Below, in pieces: positions 16,931 through 26,493 of a stretch of 64,000 bases of DNA; position 1 is the stretch's first letter; each line of letters opens with the position of its first letter. The notes below the pieces were generated by a model that worked only from the letters and a program-made list of their open reading frames with translations, was not told where the DNA came from and did no database searches. Both the position numbers and the translations under genes were made by a program. This DNA comes from Bog-375 sp049698695. GTDB lineage: Bacteria > Acidobacteriota > Terriglobia > Bryobacterales > Bryobacteraceae. The DNA lies in NCBI GenBank assembly GCA_049698695.1, contig JBAVYH010000105.1, positions 11,106 through 75,105 on the forward strand, read 5' to 3'.

Positions 16931-17191
16931 TCAGACCATGCGGTCGTAATCGGAGTGACTGCCGATCCAGTACCAGACAATGCGATCTTTCTTCAGGACC
17001 GCCAGCGCGCGGTAGCCGAGTCCGATGCGAGCCGAATAAATGTCGTCCTCACCTTCCAATTTCTTGAATTGCAGGCTGGGGTGGGCCGGATTTTCCTCGA
17101 AGAGCCGATAGGCGCGTTTCGCATCCCGCTGAGCGGCCAACGGCAAGGCAGAGAACAAATGCCTGAACTGCCGAGTGGTTCTGGACTGCAT
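16931..17191 (-). CDS. RelE/ParE-family toxin of a type II toxin-antitoxin pair
   Basis: Small basic protein of 86 residues with the RelE/ParE fold pattern: AKRAYRLFEENPAHPSLQFK, then YSARIGLGYRALAVLKKDRI and the closing WYWIGSHSDYDRMV. The paired gene upstream is a short acidic protein whose stop overlaps this ATG by one base (TGATG), giving antitoxin-then-toxin order. Whether the target is mRNA (RelE) or gyrase (ParE) cannot be told. It converges with the NtrC-type gene, leaving 40 bases. Confidence 0.82.
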   Translation of the reverse strand: MQSRTTRQFRHLFSALPLAAQRDAKRAYRLFEENPAHPSLQFKKLEGEDDIYSARIGLGYRALAVLKKDRIVWYWIGSHSDYDRMV

Positions 17192-17406
17192 CAGAGCGAA
17201 TCGGCCAGTGGCTGAGTCTCGCCCCTCTCGTCCTCCTCGAGGGCTTCCCGCGCCATGCGGCGCATTACATCGCGCTTCTCGGCAAAGCGTTTCTTCCAGT
17301 CCTCCTCGTCAGCCAGCGACGCCAGGATCTGGGACGCAATCGCATCCTGCTCATCCGGAGGCAACGAGACTACCTTTTCCAACGCCTTGTCCAACAGCGA
17401 GGACAT
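17191..17406 (-). CDS. addiction-module antitoxin-like protein
   Basis: Acidic helical protein of 71 residues beginning MSSLLDKALEKVVSLPPDEQ and ending EERGETQPLADSL-like (DERGETQPLADSL). The DEQDAIASQILASLADEEDW segment matches short antitoxins that pair with ParE/RelE toxins. A longer frame extends upstream but contains low-complexity basic sequence, so the ATG at 17406 is taken. The stop codon shares a base with the toxin start, so both are made from one transcript. Confidence 0.78.
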   Translation of the reverse strand: MSSLLDKALEKVVSLPPDEQDAIASQILASLADEEDWKKRFAEKRDVMRRMAREALEEDERGETQPLADSL

Positions 17407-17475
17407 ACTTCGATCATACCAACGGCCGCCGGGATCCGCCATCGAGCGGGAGAAGGCGGATCTCCGCGGTAGCCC

Positions 17476-17501
17476 TGGCGCACGCACTCGTGCGTGCGCC
17501 A
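17476..17501 (-). terminator. 12-bp stem hairpin after the esterase gene (member of the 17.5/35.9/60.9 kb hairpin family)
   Basis: Perfect 12-bp inverted repeat TGGCGCACGCAC / GTGCGTGCGCCA with a two-base gap, starting 15 bases after the esterase stop. Read on the minus strand it begins GTGGCGC like the hairpins after xseA, queE and the metallopeptidase. No U-rich tail follows. Confidence 0.55.
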
Positions 17502-17515
17502 CATTTGCCTTGCGA

Positions 17516-19042
17516 CTACGGCGCCGGAATTTCCTCTTCCGAGGTGAACGGAGACGCCGGCAAGCCGTCGGAGTTGAAGAGGTTGACCACCGGCGCATTC
17601 GCCCAACCGTAGCGGACATACTTCGGCTCTGCTACTTGCGCATTGCTGACCACAACGGTCTCGCCATCGATGCGCGCCGTCGCGGCCACAAAGTGGCCGT
17701 CGTCGCCGGCGATCTCGAAACCTTTCAGCGCCTCTCCTTTGGCAGACAGTCCCTTCGCCGTGTGGTCGAACCAGACGCGCACGGAGTCGCTCTCGGGCGT
17801 GGCCTGTCGAAACAGCGGGCCGGAATACTCGACGTTTTCGCCATAAGCTAGGGCTCGCGCAGCCAGGGCGAGGCGCGCGCCGACCGTCTGCTTGTCGGCG
17901 GGATGGACGTTGTCGGGATCGCCGATATCGATCGTCACCGCCATCGCCGTATTGGCCACCGAGAGGGTGCGGCGCTGCGCTTCGCGGATGATGGCCCAGT
18001 CTTCGGTGGCGTCCGAGGTGAAGCTGGAGATTTGCACGTAGAGGAACGGAAAATCCCCTTCGCGCCACTGCGTGCGCCAGTCGGCAATCAGGGCGGGAAA
18101 GATTTTGGCATACATAGGAGCCCAGGCCAGGCGGCTGTTGGATTCGCCCTGATACCAGATCACGCCCTTGATGGTGTACGGGGTTGCGGGAGCCACCATT
18201 CCGTTGAACAACGCGGCGGGAGCCCAGGATGCGGGGTTGGGGTGCCATGGGTGGTGCGGCGCTGGCTGGCCCGCCTGCTTGGCGGCCAGATCTTCGCGCC
18301 TTTCCTGGGCCAGGATCGCCGAGATTTCGCCTTGCGTCTCCATCATGTGGGCGCGGGTGGCGAAGACGGGTATGAGGCCCGCATCGGCGGAGATGGCCCG
18401 CAGGCTCGTCCATGCTTCCGCCACGGTGCCGCCCCAGGTGGAATCGATGAGTCCGATGGGAACGTGCTCGCGGGTGTTCAGCTCGCGTCCGAAGAAGTAG
18501 GCCACAGCCGAAAAGTCGGCGGCTGTCTCGGGAGAGCAGACCGTCCATGAGGCGTCGCTGTTGAAGAGAGGGAAGTCGGCGGCCTTTTCGCGTATGTGAA
18601 GCAGCCGAATTTGCGGCTGGCCGGCGTGAGCAATTTCCTCCGCAGAGTTATTCATCGGGGCGCCGGGAAAGCCTTTCAAAGGGAATTCCATGTTCGATTG
18701 GCCCGACGCAAACCAAACGTCGCCGATCAAAACGTCGTCCAGCACGATCTTGTTACTGCCGGTTACGGTGAGGTGGTAGGGGCCGCCGGCGGGTTCGGGA
18801 GGCAGGAAGACGCCCCAATTCCCCAAGCTGTCGCCGGTGACATCGCGGCTGACTCCATGGAACTCGACCGTGACCTTCTCACCGGGATCCGACCAACCCC
18901 AGATGTGAATGGGCTTATCGCGCTGCAATACCATATGACTGCTGAGAATCCCCGGCAGCCTGGCTTCGCACGTTCCAGTTCGTGGGCAACAGGCCAGCAG
19001 AATAGCGAGAGCGCAGAAGCGAAGGGTAGTTTTGACGGGCAT
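17516..19042 (-). CDS. sialate O-acetylesterase-like protein (SGNH/SASA family)
   Basis: Exported esterase of 508 residues. A signal peptide (LRFCALAILLACCPRTGTCEA) is followed by an N-terminal beta domain (LPGILSSHMVLQRDKPIHIW) and the catalytic SGNH block with nucleophile Ser116 in FASGQSNMEFP. Later blocks include LIDSTWGGTVAEAWTS and VIWYQGESN, the latter a hallmark of this family. Known members remove O-acetyl groups from sialic acid or from plant cell-wall sugars; substrate here is unknown. An upstream extension of the frame is basic and not protein-like, so the ATG at 19042 is used. A strong hairpin lies just beyond the stop. Confidence 0.9.
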   Translation of the reverse strand: MPVKTTLRFCALAILLACCPRTGTCEARLPGILSSHMVLQRDKPIHIWGWSDPGEKVTVEFHGVSRDVTGDSLGNWGVFLPPEPAGGPYHLTVTGSNKIVLDDVLIGDVWFASGQSNMEFPLKGFPGAPMNNSAEEIAHAGQPQIRLLHIREKAADFPLFNSDASWTVCSPETAADFSAVAYFFGRELNTREHVPIGLIDSTWGGTVAEAWTSLRAISADAGLIPVFATRAHMMETQGEISAILAQERREDLAAKQAGQPAPHHPWHPNPASWAPAALFNGMVAPATPYTIKGVIWYQGESNSRLAWAPMYAKIFPALIADWRTQWREGDFPFLYVQISSFTSDATEDWAIIREAQRRTLSVANTAMAVTIDIGDPDNVHPADKQTVGARLALAARALAYGENVEYSGPLFRQATPESDSVRVWFDHTAKGLSAKGEALKGFEIAGDDGHFVAATARIDGETVVVSNAQVAEPKYVRYGWANAPVVNLFNSDGLPASPFTSEEEIPAP

Positions 19043-19128
19043 AAGTACATTCTGATGCAATGAGCACCATGGGTGGGCAACGATGAACGCGCCTGGGAGC
19101 GCCTGCCGCCACGCGCTCTTGCTCGCGG

Positions 19129-19749
19129 TCAGTCCACGTCCTCGCCGTAGGCGACTTTCAGCCAATGTTTGACCTCGGCGTCGATTTGGTCGGTCGATTC
19201 GATGCCGATGCGGTGAGTGATGCGGTCCTTCTTGGCGTAGCCGCCGGTTTCGGTCAGCCTGCCGGCTCCCTTGCGCGCACCCAGCGCGAAACCGAAATCG
19301 ATGCGCGTGCGCGTAGCGGGCTTGATCTGGGCGAAAACGTGGTTGCGGTAGAGCGGCACCATGGTCCTGCAAGGACACGCCTTCACGTCTTCGCCCAGGC
19401 TGAGCCCCAGCCGCAGCAATTCGTCATAGATAAGCCGCAGCGGCGAATACGGCCCGCGAAACATGGCTTTCACGTAGCGCTCCGCGGCTTTGAGATAGCT
19501 TTCCGGGCTGTCCATATCGGCATCCTTGCCGGAGGCGCGCTGCGCAATCCAAATGGCCGAGTTAGTGCCCAGCCGGTGCTCCTGCTTGAGCCAGGCAATA
19601 CGCTCTTTCTCGCCCGGCGGCCCGGAGGCTTTCACCAGCGCCAGCCACGCGCTGAGCGAGCGCCCGGTCTTCTCTTTGAGGCTCTCGCGCCAGTTGGTAA
19701 CAAACGCAACACTGGGATGCACACTGTAAATGGATGTTATCTTCGCCAT
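19129..19749 (-). CDS. DUF4287 and DUF5655 domain protein
   Basis: Protein of 206 residues. The first part (NWRESLKEKTGRSLSAWLAL to WLKQEHRLGTNSAIWIAQRA) is DUF4287, the second (YVKAMFRGPYSPLRLIYDEL, CPCRTMVPLYRNHVFAQIKP, TETGGYAKKDRITHRI) is DUF5655. No biochemical function is known; the family is cytosolic and common in soil bacteria. The start MAKITSIYSV at 19749 is chosen because upstream residues show no family similarity. It is divergent from the permease pseudogene. Confidence 0.88.
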   Translation of the reverse strand: MAKITSIYSVHPSVAFVTNWRESLKEKTGRSLSAWLALVKASGPPGEKERIAWLKQEHRLGTNSAIWIAQRASGKDADMDSPESYLKAAERYVKAMFRGPYSPLRLIYDELLRLGLSLGEDVKACPCRTMVPLYRNHVFAQIKPATRTRIDFGFALGARKGAGRLTETGGYAKKDRITHRIGIESTDQIDAEVKHWLKVAYGEDVD

Positions 19750-19831
19750 TCTTCGGGGCAGTATAACATTGGGGGCGAATGGCCCGGAAGATCGCGGAAC
19801 CAGGGGGCGCTTGTATGCGTAATGGCGAAGC

Positions 19832-20943
19832 ATGAACCGATTACGGCAGGACCTTATCGTGGCGGTGCGCCGGCTGCGCAAGAGCCCTGGGTTTACCGCT
19901 GCGGCCATCGTCACGCTGGCGCTCGGCATCGGCGCGAATACGGCGGTGTTTACGGCGGTGAACGCCCTCGTCTTCCGCCCGCTCCCGGTGGATCGGCCGC
20001 AGGACCTGGTGTTTTTGAATCTGCGAAGCTTCAAGACAGAGGTCCCGGTTCAGTCGTATCTGAATTACCTGGACTTCCGCGACCGCAATCAGGTACTCCG
20101 TGGGCTGGCGGGCTACCGCATGGCGCCCGTCAGCCTGAGCGTCGCCGAGGGCAAGAACGCGCGCATATGGAGCTACGAGGTTACCGGAAATTACTTCGAT
20201 CTTCTGGGCGTGGGTGCGCTGCGCGGGCGGGTACTCGATGCCGGTGACGGCCGGACGCGCCTTGGGCATCCGGTGGCGGTAATCAGTTACACCTGCTGGC
20301 AGCGGCGGTTCAACGGCGATCCTGAGATCGCCGGGAGGAGGATCAAGCTGAACGGCCTGGACTACACCGTGGTGTCTTCCGCCCGATCGAGCAATCCTAC
20401 AGTTCGGACACCACCATCCTGGCGCGTTCGGCACTGCCGGAGGAGCAGGTGGTGGCGATGTTGCGGCGCGCCGTTCTGGAACTGGACCCGACGATACCGA
20501 TCTACGAGGCCGGCAGCGTAACCGACCGGCTGGGGCTGGTGCTGTATCCGGCACGCGCCGCGGCCGCCGTGTTGAGCGCGTTTGGATTGCTGGCAGTCGT
20601 GCTGGCGGCGACCGGCGTATATGGAATGGTGGCCTATGCCGTTTCGCGGCGCACGCGCGAAATCGGGATTCGGATAGCGCTGGGAGCCACGCGGCTGGAA
20701 GTGATGGTCGTGGTCCTGCGGCGCACCGGGTGGTTGCTGGCGATCGGGGGTTCGGCGGGACTGGCGGCGGCGCTGGCCGCAGGACGGCTGTTTGCGCCAA
20801 TTCTGTATGGGATTAGCGCGACCGACCCAGTAACTTATGCCGTGGCGGTGGGACTCATGGCGCTGGTGGCTGTCGCCGCCTGCTGGTTCCCGTCGCGCCG
20901 GGCGATGGCAGTGGACCCGGTGACCGCGCTGCGCACGGAGTAA
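19832..20943 (+). pseudogene. ADOP-family permease pseudogene with internal out-of-frame deletion
   Basis: The first 181 codons (LRQDLIVAVRRLRKSPGFTA to RRIKLNGLDYTVV) match the first MacB-like domain of orphan permeases. Near 20,371-20,376 the frame changes and the sequence resumes, shifted, with a RPIEQSYSSDTTILARSALP stretch and continues through the final FtsX block to FPSRRAMAVDPVTALRTE. Compared with the intact 859-residue paralogue at 7.7-10.3 kb, about 450 residues are missing, namely the first FtsX block and most of the second MacB domain. The two fragments are 229 and about 190 residues. No PadR gene is attached. Non-functional unless a frameshift restores a short fusion. Confidence 0.85.
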
Positions 20944-21008
20944 GCAGGCGGCGCAGAACACTGCGGCAGGCTGCGTCGATCGCAAGAATGTGCAGACCGC
21001 CGCTCCGC

Positions 21009-24000
21009 TTAGAAGCTCAGCCGTATCCCCATCTGGGCGGCGAATGGGATGCCGACGGTTGTGCCGGGGCCGAAGAAATCGCCCAGCCCGCCGGCGGGCA
21101 CGCGCAACTGGTTCAGGCTGGTGATCGGCTGCGTCTGGGAGCAATCCGCATTCAGGCAGAACGCGGTGGCGTTCGCAAGATTGTTGACTGGCAGCGGCAG
21201 CGCGGCCAGGCTGGTGACGTAGTTCGCGCCGGGATTGTTGCGATTGAACAGATTGAACATTTCGAGAAATGGAGTGGCCTGCCAGCGTTCGCGAAAGCGG
21301 AAGGGCCGGCTGACGCGAACGTCGGTCTGCAGGTAAGGCGTGCCGCGGAATTGGTCCATGCCGGTTTCGACTCTATTCACCACCGCCCGGTCGTCGAGCG
21401 GATCTCCCAACGCGTTGACGTCCACCGGCGTGGTCATGGTGAAGGGGCGGGCGCTTTCGGCCTGGCTCAGCAGCGAAAATTCGAGGCCGCCCGGCAGGCG
21501 AACTGTGCCGGCGATCACCAGTCGATGCGTCACGTCCTCGCCGGACGGACCGTAGTCTCCTTTGGCAAAGGCGTCGAGCGGGTTGCAGACCCCGTTCACA
21601 TAGTCGAAGAGCTCGCCCAGGACGCAGCCCCACGTGTCGGCCCGCGACAGCGTGTAGTTCACCATCACGCTGGCCCGCGAGATCTTGCCTTGCAAGTGAA
21701 TCGACAGGCCGTCATACACGGACCGGTTGTCGGTCCGGAAGACGGCGATGCTGGGGACGTTCGCCTGCTGGGTGGCGACGTCGCTCGCGAACAGCGGCGA
21801 GAACAGCGTGTAGCCGGGCTCGTATTGGTAGCGCCGGTAACCGTGCATCCCGGTTTCGTGAGTCCAGTCCGCGCCGATCATCCAGTTGGAATGAAACGAG
21901 CGCTCCACTCCGGCGCTGGCATCGAGCGCGTAGGGCGTCTTGTAAACCGGATCGATGATGGCGCCCGCGCCGCCATTTGCCGCGCCCGGAAGGCAGCCGG
22001 CGTCGGAAGGCAGAACGCACGGCGCCGGTGCTTCATTCACCGCCTGAAAAGCAGTCACCCAGCCGTTCTGCGCCAGGTCGTTATAGTAAAGGCCGGCGCC
22101 TGCCCGGATCACCGTGCTGCGGTCCCGTCCCAGGGCGTAGGCAATGCCCAAGCGCGGCGCTAACGCCAGCCGGTAATCATGAGGCGCGCCCGGATGCTGA
22201 AAGAGCGGCACCTGCAAGGCAGCGAGGGTAAGCAGAGCGGGGTTGTCCAACTGGGATCGGCCGGACGCCGCGAATAATCCGAACGTGGTGTCATAGCGAA
22301 CTCCGTAATTCACGGTGAGCTGCGGCGTCGCCCGCCAGGAGTCCTGCACGTAGGCGCCCAGGCGCTGCACGTTTTGGGCGAAGCTGCCGTTGCCGGCCGG
22401 CGTGCTGGAGCAGACGGTTCCCGGCGTGACCTGGAGCGCCGCCGTCGGCGTGCAGCTCAGATCCACGGCGAACTGCTGCGGGTTTTGCACGTAATCGACG
22501 GGGTCCTGCGCGAATACCGTAAGGTTTTCCGCGTTGCCGGGAAGCGCGCCGCTCAGCACCGGCTCATGGATGAAGTCGACGCCGAAACTCGGCGAGTGGC
22601 GGCCGGAGGAGTGGTTCACGCTGTAGCGGATCTGGTATTTTTCCTGGTCCCGTGCCACCGGGAACGCGGTGATCGGGGTCACGAACTGGTTGTCTCCGAA
22701 CGTCTCGAAGCCGGAAATCGTCTGGTAGGTGGAACTGAAGGGAAAGGCGAGCGCGAAACCGAAATCGGAGTTGCGCGTTTCCGTCAATCGCAGGCCGCCG
22801 GTCGCGAGGGTGAAGGATCCAATCCAAGACGGGCTGAAGATCGATTGCTGTCCCAGCACCGCGTTCCAGTAGTTGGAATGAGAAGTAGCGCCGGTGGAGG
22901 GCAGCGTTGCCTGCTGAACGAAAGCGTTGTCCGTGGTGTAGGTCTCGGCGGCCAAGCGCAGGAACCATTGCGAACGCGCCGATTGCGCCCAATCGAGGCG
23001 AACCGTTCCCATGTAATCGCGGAACGGCACGGAGACGTTGTTGGGCACGGAGATCGAGCTTACGCCGGGAATCAGCCCCTGCGCGACAAGCGAAGCCAGC
23101 GCGTTGAACTGCGTCAGGCTCGCCGGGCTGTAGGCAATGCTGGCGTCCTCGTGGATTCCTTCGAACGATGCGAAGAACCACAGCTTGCCTTTCACCGCCG
23201 GACCGCCGAGCGTGGCGATATAGTTCTGCCGCGAGAACGGCTGTTTGGGCAAGGGCGCGGGATTCTCGATCGGGTAGCGCGCGTCCAACGCCGCGGCGCG
23301 CTCGTAGAAAGCTCCTCCACCATGCCAGACGTCGGAGCCGCGCTTGGTGGTGATCACCACCGAGCCGCCTACCGTCCTGCCCGTCTCCGCCGTCTGCTGC
23401 GACGTCTGGACGGCAAACTCCTGAATCGCATCGGGCGAAAAACCTTGCAGGAAGCCCCCGATGTAGTCGTCTGAATTATCGCCCCCATCCACGGAAAGCA
23501 CGTCGTTGAGCCCGGAGCTGCCGCCGAACGAAACCGCCGTGATGCGCGCCTTGGTTGGATCCGATGGCTCAACCGGCTCGGTCCCGGGAACCAGGTAGGC
23601 GATATTGGCAAAGCTCCGGCTCGCCAGTGGAATGGCCGCCAGGTCTCCGGCAGTGACCACGCCGCCGTGCACCGCGCTGGTGGTATCGACGGGCTGGGTG
23701 GCGATCGAAGAAGCCTGCCCTTGCACGTTGACTGTCTGCTGGCTGGCGGCCGGCCGCAGGGTCACGTCGGTTTCGCTCACCGAACTCACTTTGACCGTCA
23801 CGCTGGCGCGGGCCGCGTCAAATCCGGCCGCCTGAACGATAAGCTGGTAGGCGCCGGGCAGCAGATCGTGGAAACCGAATTCGCCACGGCTGTCACTCTT
23901 GGCTACCCGCTCGACAGAGGATTCGGAAGCCCGCAGCAGAACCGTGGCCGAGTCAACCCGGCCGCCGCTCGCATCACTGACCGTGCCGGCGAGGCTGCCC

Positions 24001-24119
24001 CGGAAATCCTGAGCCAGGCACACCAAGGGGGCCAGACAGACGCCCAGCGCCACGGTCATGGCGAGCGTGCGAGACGCCGCGCCGAGGGAACCGCAGATAA
24101 ACGCAAGATGAAGTTTCAA
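21009..24119 (-). CDS. TonB-dependent receptor-like outer-membrane protein with carboxypeptidase-like domain
   Basis: About 1,036 residues. A signal peptide (MTVALGVCLAPLVCLAQDF) precedes a carboxypeptidase regulatory-like beta domain (GSLAGTVSDASGGRVDSATV, to about residue 120), a plug-like region (VSFGGSSGLNDVLSVDGGDN, GGSVVITTKRGSDVWHGG) and a long beta-barrel ending in an aromatic outer-membrane signature (GIRLSF). Acidobacteria and Bacteroidetes use such proteins for polymer or siderophore uptake, or as surface proteins; no SusD or transport gene is nearby. The frame opens at a TTG at 24137; the TTG at 24119 is preferred because a GGGGGGA run precedes it. The GNAT gene lies 81 bases upstream on the same strand. 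Confidence 0.88.
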   Translation of the reverse strand: MKLHLAFICGSLGAASRTLAMTVALGVCLAPLVCLAQDFRGSLAGTVSDASGGRVDSATVLLRASESSVERVAKSDSRGEFGFHDLLPGAYQLIVQAAGFDAARASVTVKVSSVSETDVTLRPAASQQTVNVQGQASSIATQPVDTTSAVHGGVVTAGDLAAIPLASRSFANIAYLVPGTEPVEPSDPTKARITAVSFGGSSGLNDVLSVDGGDNSDDYIGGFLQGFSPDAIQEFAVQTSQQTAETGRTVGGSVVITTKRGSDVWHGGGAFYERAAALDARYPIENPAPLPKQPFSRQNYIATLGGPAVKGKLWFFASFEGIHEDASIAYSPASLTQFNALASLVAQGLIPGVSSISVPNNVSVPFRDYMGTVRLDWAQSARSQWFLRLAAETYTTDNAFVQQATLPSTGATSHSNYWNAVLGQQSIFSPSWIGSFTLATGGLRLTETRNSDFGFALAFPFSSTYQTISGFETFGDNQFVTPITAFPVARDQEKYQIRYSVNHSSGRHSPSFGVDFIHEPVLSGALPGNAENLTVFAQDPVDYVQNPQQFAVDLSCTPTAALQVTPGTVCSSTPAGNGSFAQNVQRLGAYVQDSWRATPQLTVNYGVRYDTTFGLFAASGRSQLDNPALLTLAALQVPLFQHPGAPHDYRLALAPRLGIAYALGRDRSTVIRAGAGLYYNDLAQNGWVTAFQAVNEAPAPCVLPSDAGCLPGAANGGAGAIIDPVYKTPYALDASAGVERSFHSNWMIGADWTHETGMHGYRRYQYEPGYTLFSPLFASDVATQQANVPSIAVFRTDNRSVYDGLSIHLQGKISRASVMVNYTLSRADTWGCVLGELFDYVNGVCNPLDAFAKGDYGPSGEDVTHRLVIAGTVRLPGGLEFSLLSQAESARPFTMTTPVDVNALGDPLDDRAVVNRVETGMDQFRGTPYLQTDVRVSRPFRFRERWQATPFLEMFNLFNRNNPGANYVTSLAALPLPVNNLANATAFCLNADCSQTQPITSLNQLRVPAGGLGDFFGPGTTVGIPFAAQMGIRLSF

Positions 24120-24200
24120 GGTGTCCGATCCCCCCAACGAGTCGGCGTAAAAGTACTCAACAGTCTAACGCAGACCGGAAGCGGCTTGCTACTGCGGCTG

Positions 24201-24734
24201 CTACTTTTGGCGTGAGTCTTCACCAGACAAGTGCAACGTACGTTCCATCCACATCACATCCCAATACTTTTCGAATTTGCGGCCCACCTGGCTGAAGGTG
24301 CCGATGCTGCGGAAGCCAAACCGCCGGTGCAGGGCATTGGAGGCGGGGTTCGGCTGCGCGATGCCGGCGACAATCCGGTTGATATCCTGATCGGCGATCG
24401 CCTCAAACAACGCCGCGTAAAGCAGCGTCCCCAGGCCCTTTCTCACAGCGTCCGGCGCACAGGCCACGCTTGCCTCAACCGTCGTGTCATAAGCCTCCTT
24501 GGTGCGAAAACGGCCGGTGCACGCATAGCCGACGACGCCGCGCACGGCATCGTCGGCCACCAGCAAGCGGTAGCGGCGGCCATCGGAATGATCGTGGAAC
24601 CAGGCGACACGCTGCTCGGGCCTGAAGGGCTGGACATCGAAAGTGATGTGCGTGTTGCTGACGTAGTGGTTGTGGATTTCAGTCAGGCGCGGCAGGTCCG
24701 CCAGCGCCGCCGGGCGTACGATGACATTCGGCAT
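24201..24734 (-). CDS. GNAT-family N-acetyltransferase (phosphinothricin acetyltransferase-like)
   Basis: Cytosolic acetyl-CoA-dependent acetyltransferase of 177 residues. Seen are the opening IVRPAALADLPRLTEIHNHY, the substrate-side FDVQPFRPEQRVAWF, the acetyl-CoA binding region VRKGLGTLLYAALFEA and the closing NPASNALHRRFGFRSIGTFS with VGRKFEKYWDVMWMER, a pattern shared with PAT/MnaT enzymes that acetylate small amines such as phosphinothricin or methionine derivatives. It sits 43 bases after dnaJ on the same strand and may be read from the heat-shock operon. Confidence 0.88.
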   Translation of the reverse strand: MPNVIVRPAALADLPRLTEIHNHYVSNTHITFDVQPFRPEQRVAWFHDHSDGRRYRLLVADDAVRGVVGYACTGRFRTKEAYDTTVEASVACAPDAVRKGLGTLLYAALFEAIADQDINRIVAGIAQPNPASNALHRRFGFRSIGTFSQVGRKFEKYWDVMWMERTLHLSGEDSRQK

Positions 24735-24777
24735 GCCGTTGCGCGGCTGCTCCGCGAGCCGTTGCGGCCGCTTCCGC

Positions 24778-25893
24778 CTACACGAAGTAGTCCTTCACCT
24801 TCTCGAACAGCCCCTTTTCAGACGGCGTATTATTCACCGGCAGGCTGTCGCGCAGCAGCTCCAGCAGGCGGCGCTGGTCGCGGCTCAGGCGTGTCGGGAC
24901 CTTGACGTCGATGTGGACGATCAGATCGCCACGGCCGCCGCCGTTCAACACCGGGACTCCCTTGTGGCGCAGCTTGAATTGCGCGCCGCTCTGCGTGCCT
25001 TCCGGAATCTTCAGCCGTTGCGGCCCTTCGAGCGTGGGTATGTCGATTTCGCAGCCCAGCGCAGCCTGCGCCACGTTGAGCGGAATGGTGCAGTACAGGT
25101 CGTGCTCGTGGCGCTCGAAAAAAGCGTGCTCGCGCACTTTGAGGAACACATACAGATCGCCGGGAGGGCCGCCCTGCGGGCCGGGCTGTCCCTCGCCGGA
25201 GAGGCGCAGCCGCGTGCCGTCATCCACGCCGGCGGGGATATTGATTTTTAGCTTGTGCTGCGCCTGCCGGTATCCCTGGCCGCGGCATTCGCTGCACGCG
25301 TTGCGAATAATCTGGCCGGAGCCGGCGCAGGTGGAGCAGGTGCGGCGAATGCTGAGAAAGCCCTGCTGGTAGAGAACCTCGCCGCGGCCATGGCAGGTGG
25401 GGCAAGTGGTGGGTCCGCTGCCGGGCTCCGCGCCCGATCCATGGCAGCGCCCGCAGGCCTCCATGCGCGGCACCTGGATGTCGGCGCTCATGCCGAACAG
25501 AGCTTCTTCGAACGCAATTTCCAGGTCGTAACGCACGTCTTCGCCGCGCTGCACGCGCGTCCGCCGGCCCCCGCCCCCGCCAAACAGGTCGCCGAAACCG
25601 AAGAAGTTGCCCAGGATGTCGCTGAAATCGGAGAACTGGCTGGGATCGAAACCGCTGCCCGCCGCGCCCTGTAAGCCGGCGTGGCCGAAGCGATCGTAAG
25701 CCGCCCGCTTCTGCGCATCGCTCAACACGCTGTACGCTTCGGAAGCTTCCTTGAAACGATCCTCGGCGCCCGGATCGTCAGGGTTTCGGTCCGGGTGATA
25801 CTTGAGCGCCAGCTTGCGGTAAGCGCTCTTGATATCTTGTTCCCCGGCATCCCGGCCCAGGCCGAGAACCTCGTAGTAATCTCTCTTGGACAC
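24778..25893 (-). CDS. dnaJ: chaperone protein DnaJ
   Basis: Full-length type I J-protein of 371 residues, co-chaperone that stimulates DnaK ATPase and delivers substrates. The J-domain (1-70) carries the YHPDRNP motif with the essential HPD. A Gly/Phe-rich stretch (SDILGNFFGFGDLFGGGG) follows, then four zinc-binding repeats CGRCHGSG, CPTCHGRG, CSTCAGSG and CSECRGQG, then two C-terminal substrate-binding domains. The start is 14 bases after grpE. dnaK is not in the window. Confidence 0.97.
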   Translation of the reverse strand: MSKRDYYEVLGLGRDAGEQDIKSAYRKLALKYHPDRNPDDPGAEDRFKEASEAYSVLSDAQKRAAYDRFGHAGLQGAAGSGFDPSQFSDFSDILGNFFGFGDLFGGGGGRRTRVQRGEDVRYDLEIAFEEALFGMSADIQVPRMEACGRCHGSGAEPGSGPTTCPTCHGRGEVLYQQGFLSIRRTCSTCAGSGQIIRNACSECRGQGYRQAQHKLKINIPAGVDDGTRLRLSGEGQPGPQGGPPGDLYVFLKVREHAFFERHEHDLYCTIPLNVAQAALGCEIDIPTLEGPQRLKIPEGTQSGAQFKLRHKGVPVLNGGGRGDLIVHIDVKVPTRLSRDQRRLLELLRDSLPVNNTPSEKGLFEKVKDYFV

Positions 25894-25907
25894 AGGGTTT
25901 GAATTGG

Positions 25908-26447
25908 TTATGGCCGCACCGCAACTTTCACCATGGCCGGCCGCAGGAGCTTGCCCTTGAATTTATAGCCGCGCTGGTATTCGCTCAGGATCGCCATGTC
26001 CTCCGCCTCTTCGGTTTCCACGCGGTCGACCGCCTGGTGCAGATTGGGATCGAACTTTTGCCCCGAAGTATCAATCGGCTCCAAGCCGATTTTCTTGAGC
26101 GTCTCGATCAGCCGCTGATAGATCAGCTCAATACCCTTGGCGTATTCGCGGCCGGCGGTTTCCACTTTCAACGCACGCTCGAAATCGTCCACCACCGGCA
26201 GCAATTGCATGATCAAATCCATCGCCGCAAACTGCAGGAACTCGGAGCGTTCGCGCTCCGCCCGGCGGCGCGCGTTGTCGAATTCGGCGCGCGCGCGGAG
26301 CATGCGGTCCTCCAGTTCGGCCTTGGCCGCCGCCAGTTGGTCGCGTTCGGAGGTGAGCGCCGCGATCCGCCCCTCGGCGGTCTCCACCGGCAGATTTTCG
26401 TCCTCGGACACGTCGGAAACGTTGGGTTCGGGGTTAGGAATATCCAC
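25908..26447 (-). CDS. grpE: nucleotide exchange factor GrpE
   Basis: Protein of 179 residues that releases ADP from DnaK. A long acidic-then-helical N-terminus (AALTSERDQLAAAKAELEDR) forms the coiled coil; the conserved core is RAEFDNARRRAERERSEFLQ and LLPVVDDFERAL; the beta domain ends with VLSEYQRGYKFKGKLLRPAM-type sequence (ILSEYQRGYKFKGKLLRPAM) and VKVAVRP. It lies 46 bases after hrcA and 14 before dnaJ, in the common order hrcA-grpE-dnaJ. Confidence 0.96.
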   Translation of the reverse strand: MDIPNPEPNVSDVSEDENLPVETAEGRIAALTSERDQLAAAKAELEDRMLRARAEFDNARRRAERERSEFLQFAAMDLIMQLLPVVDDFERALKVETAGREYAKGIELIYQRLIETLKKIGLEPIDTSGQKFDPNLHQAVDRVETEEAEDMAILSEYQRGYKFKGKLLRPAMVKVAVRP

Positions 26448-26493
26448 TGCTTTCAGCTTACCAAAGCCGCCCTTGCGTCCGCCGCAGGCGGGC

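Noticed and set aside
19100..19135. Similarity between 19,100-19,135 and 61,003-61,035 (ACGCGCTC...TTGCTCG)
   Set aside because: Needs gaps, is low in complexity and both stretches are short; not reported as a repeat family.
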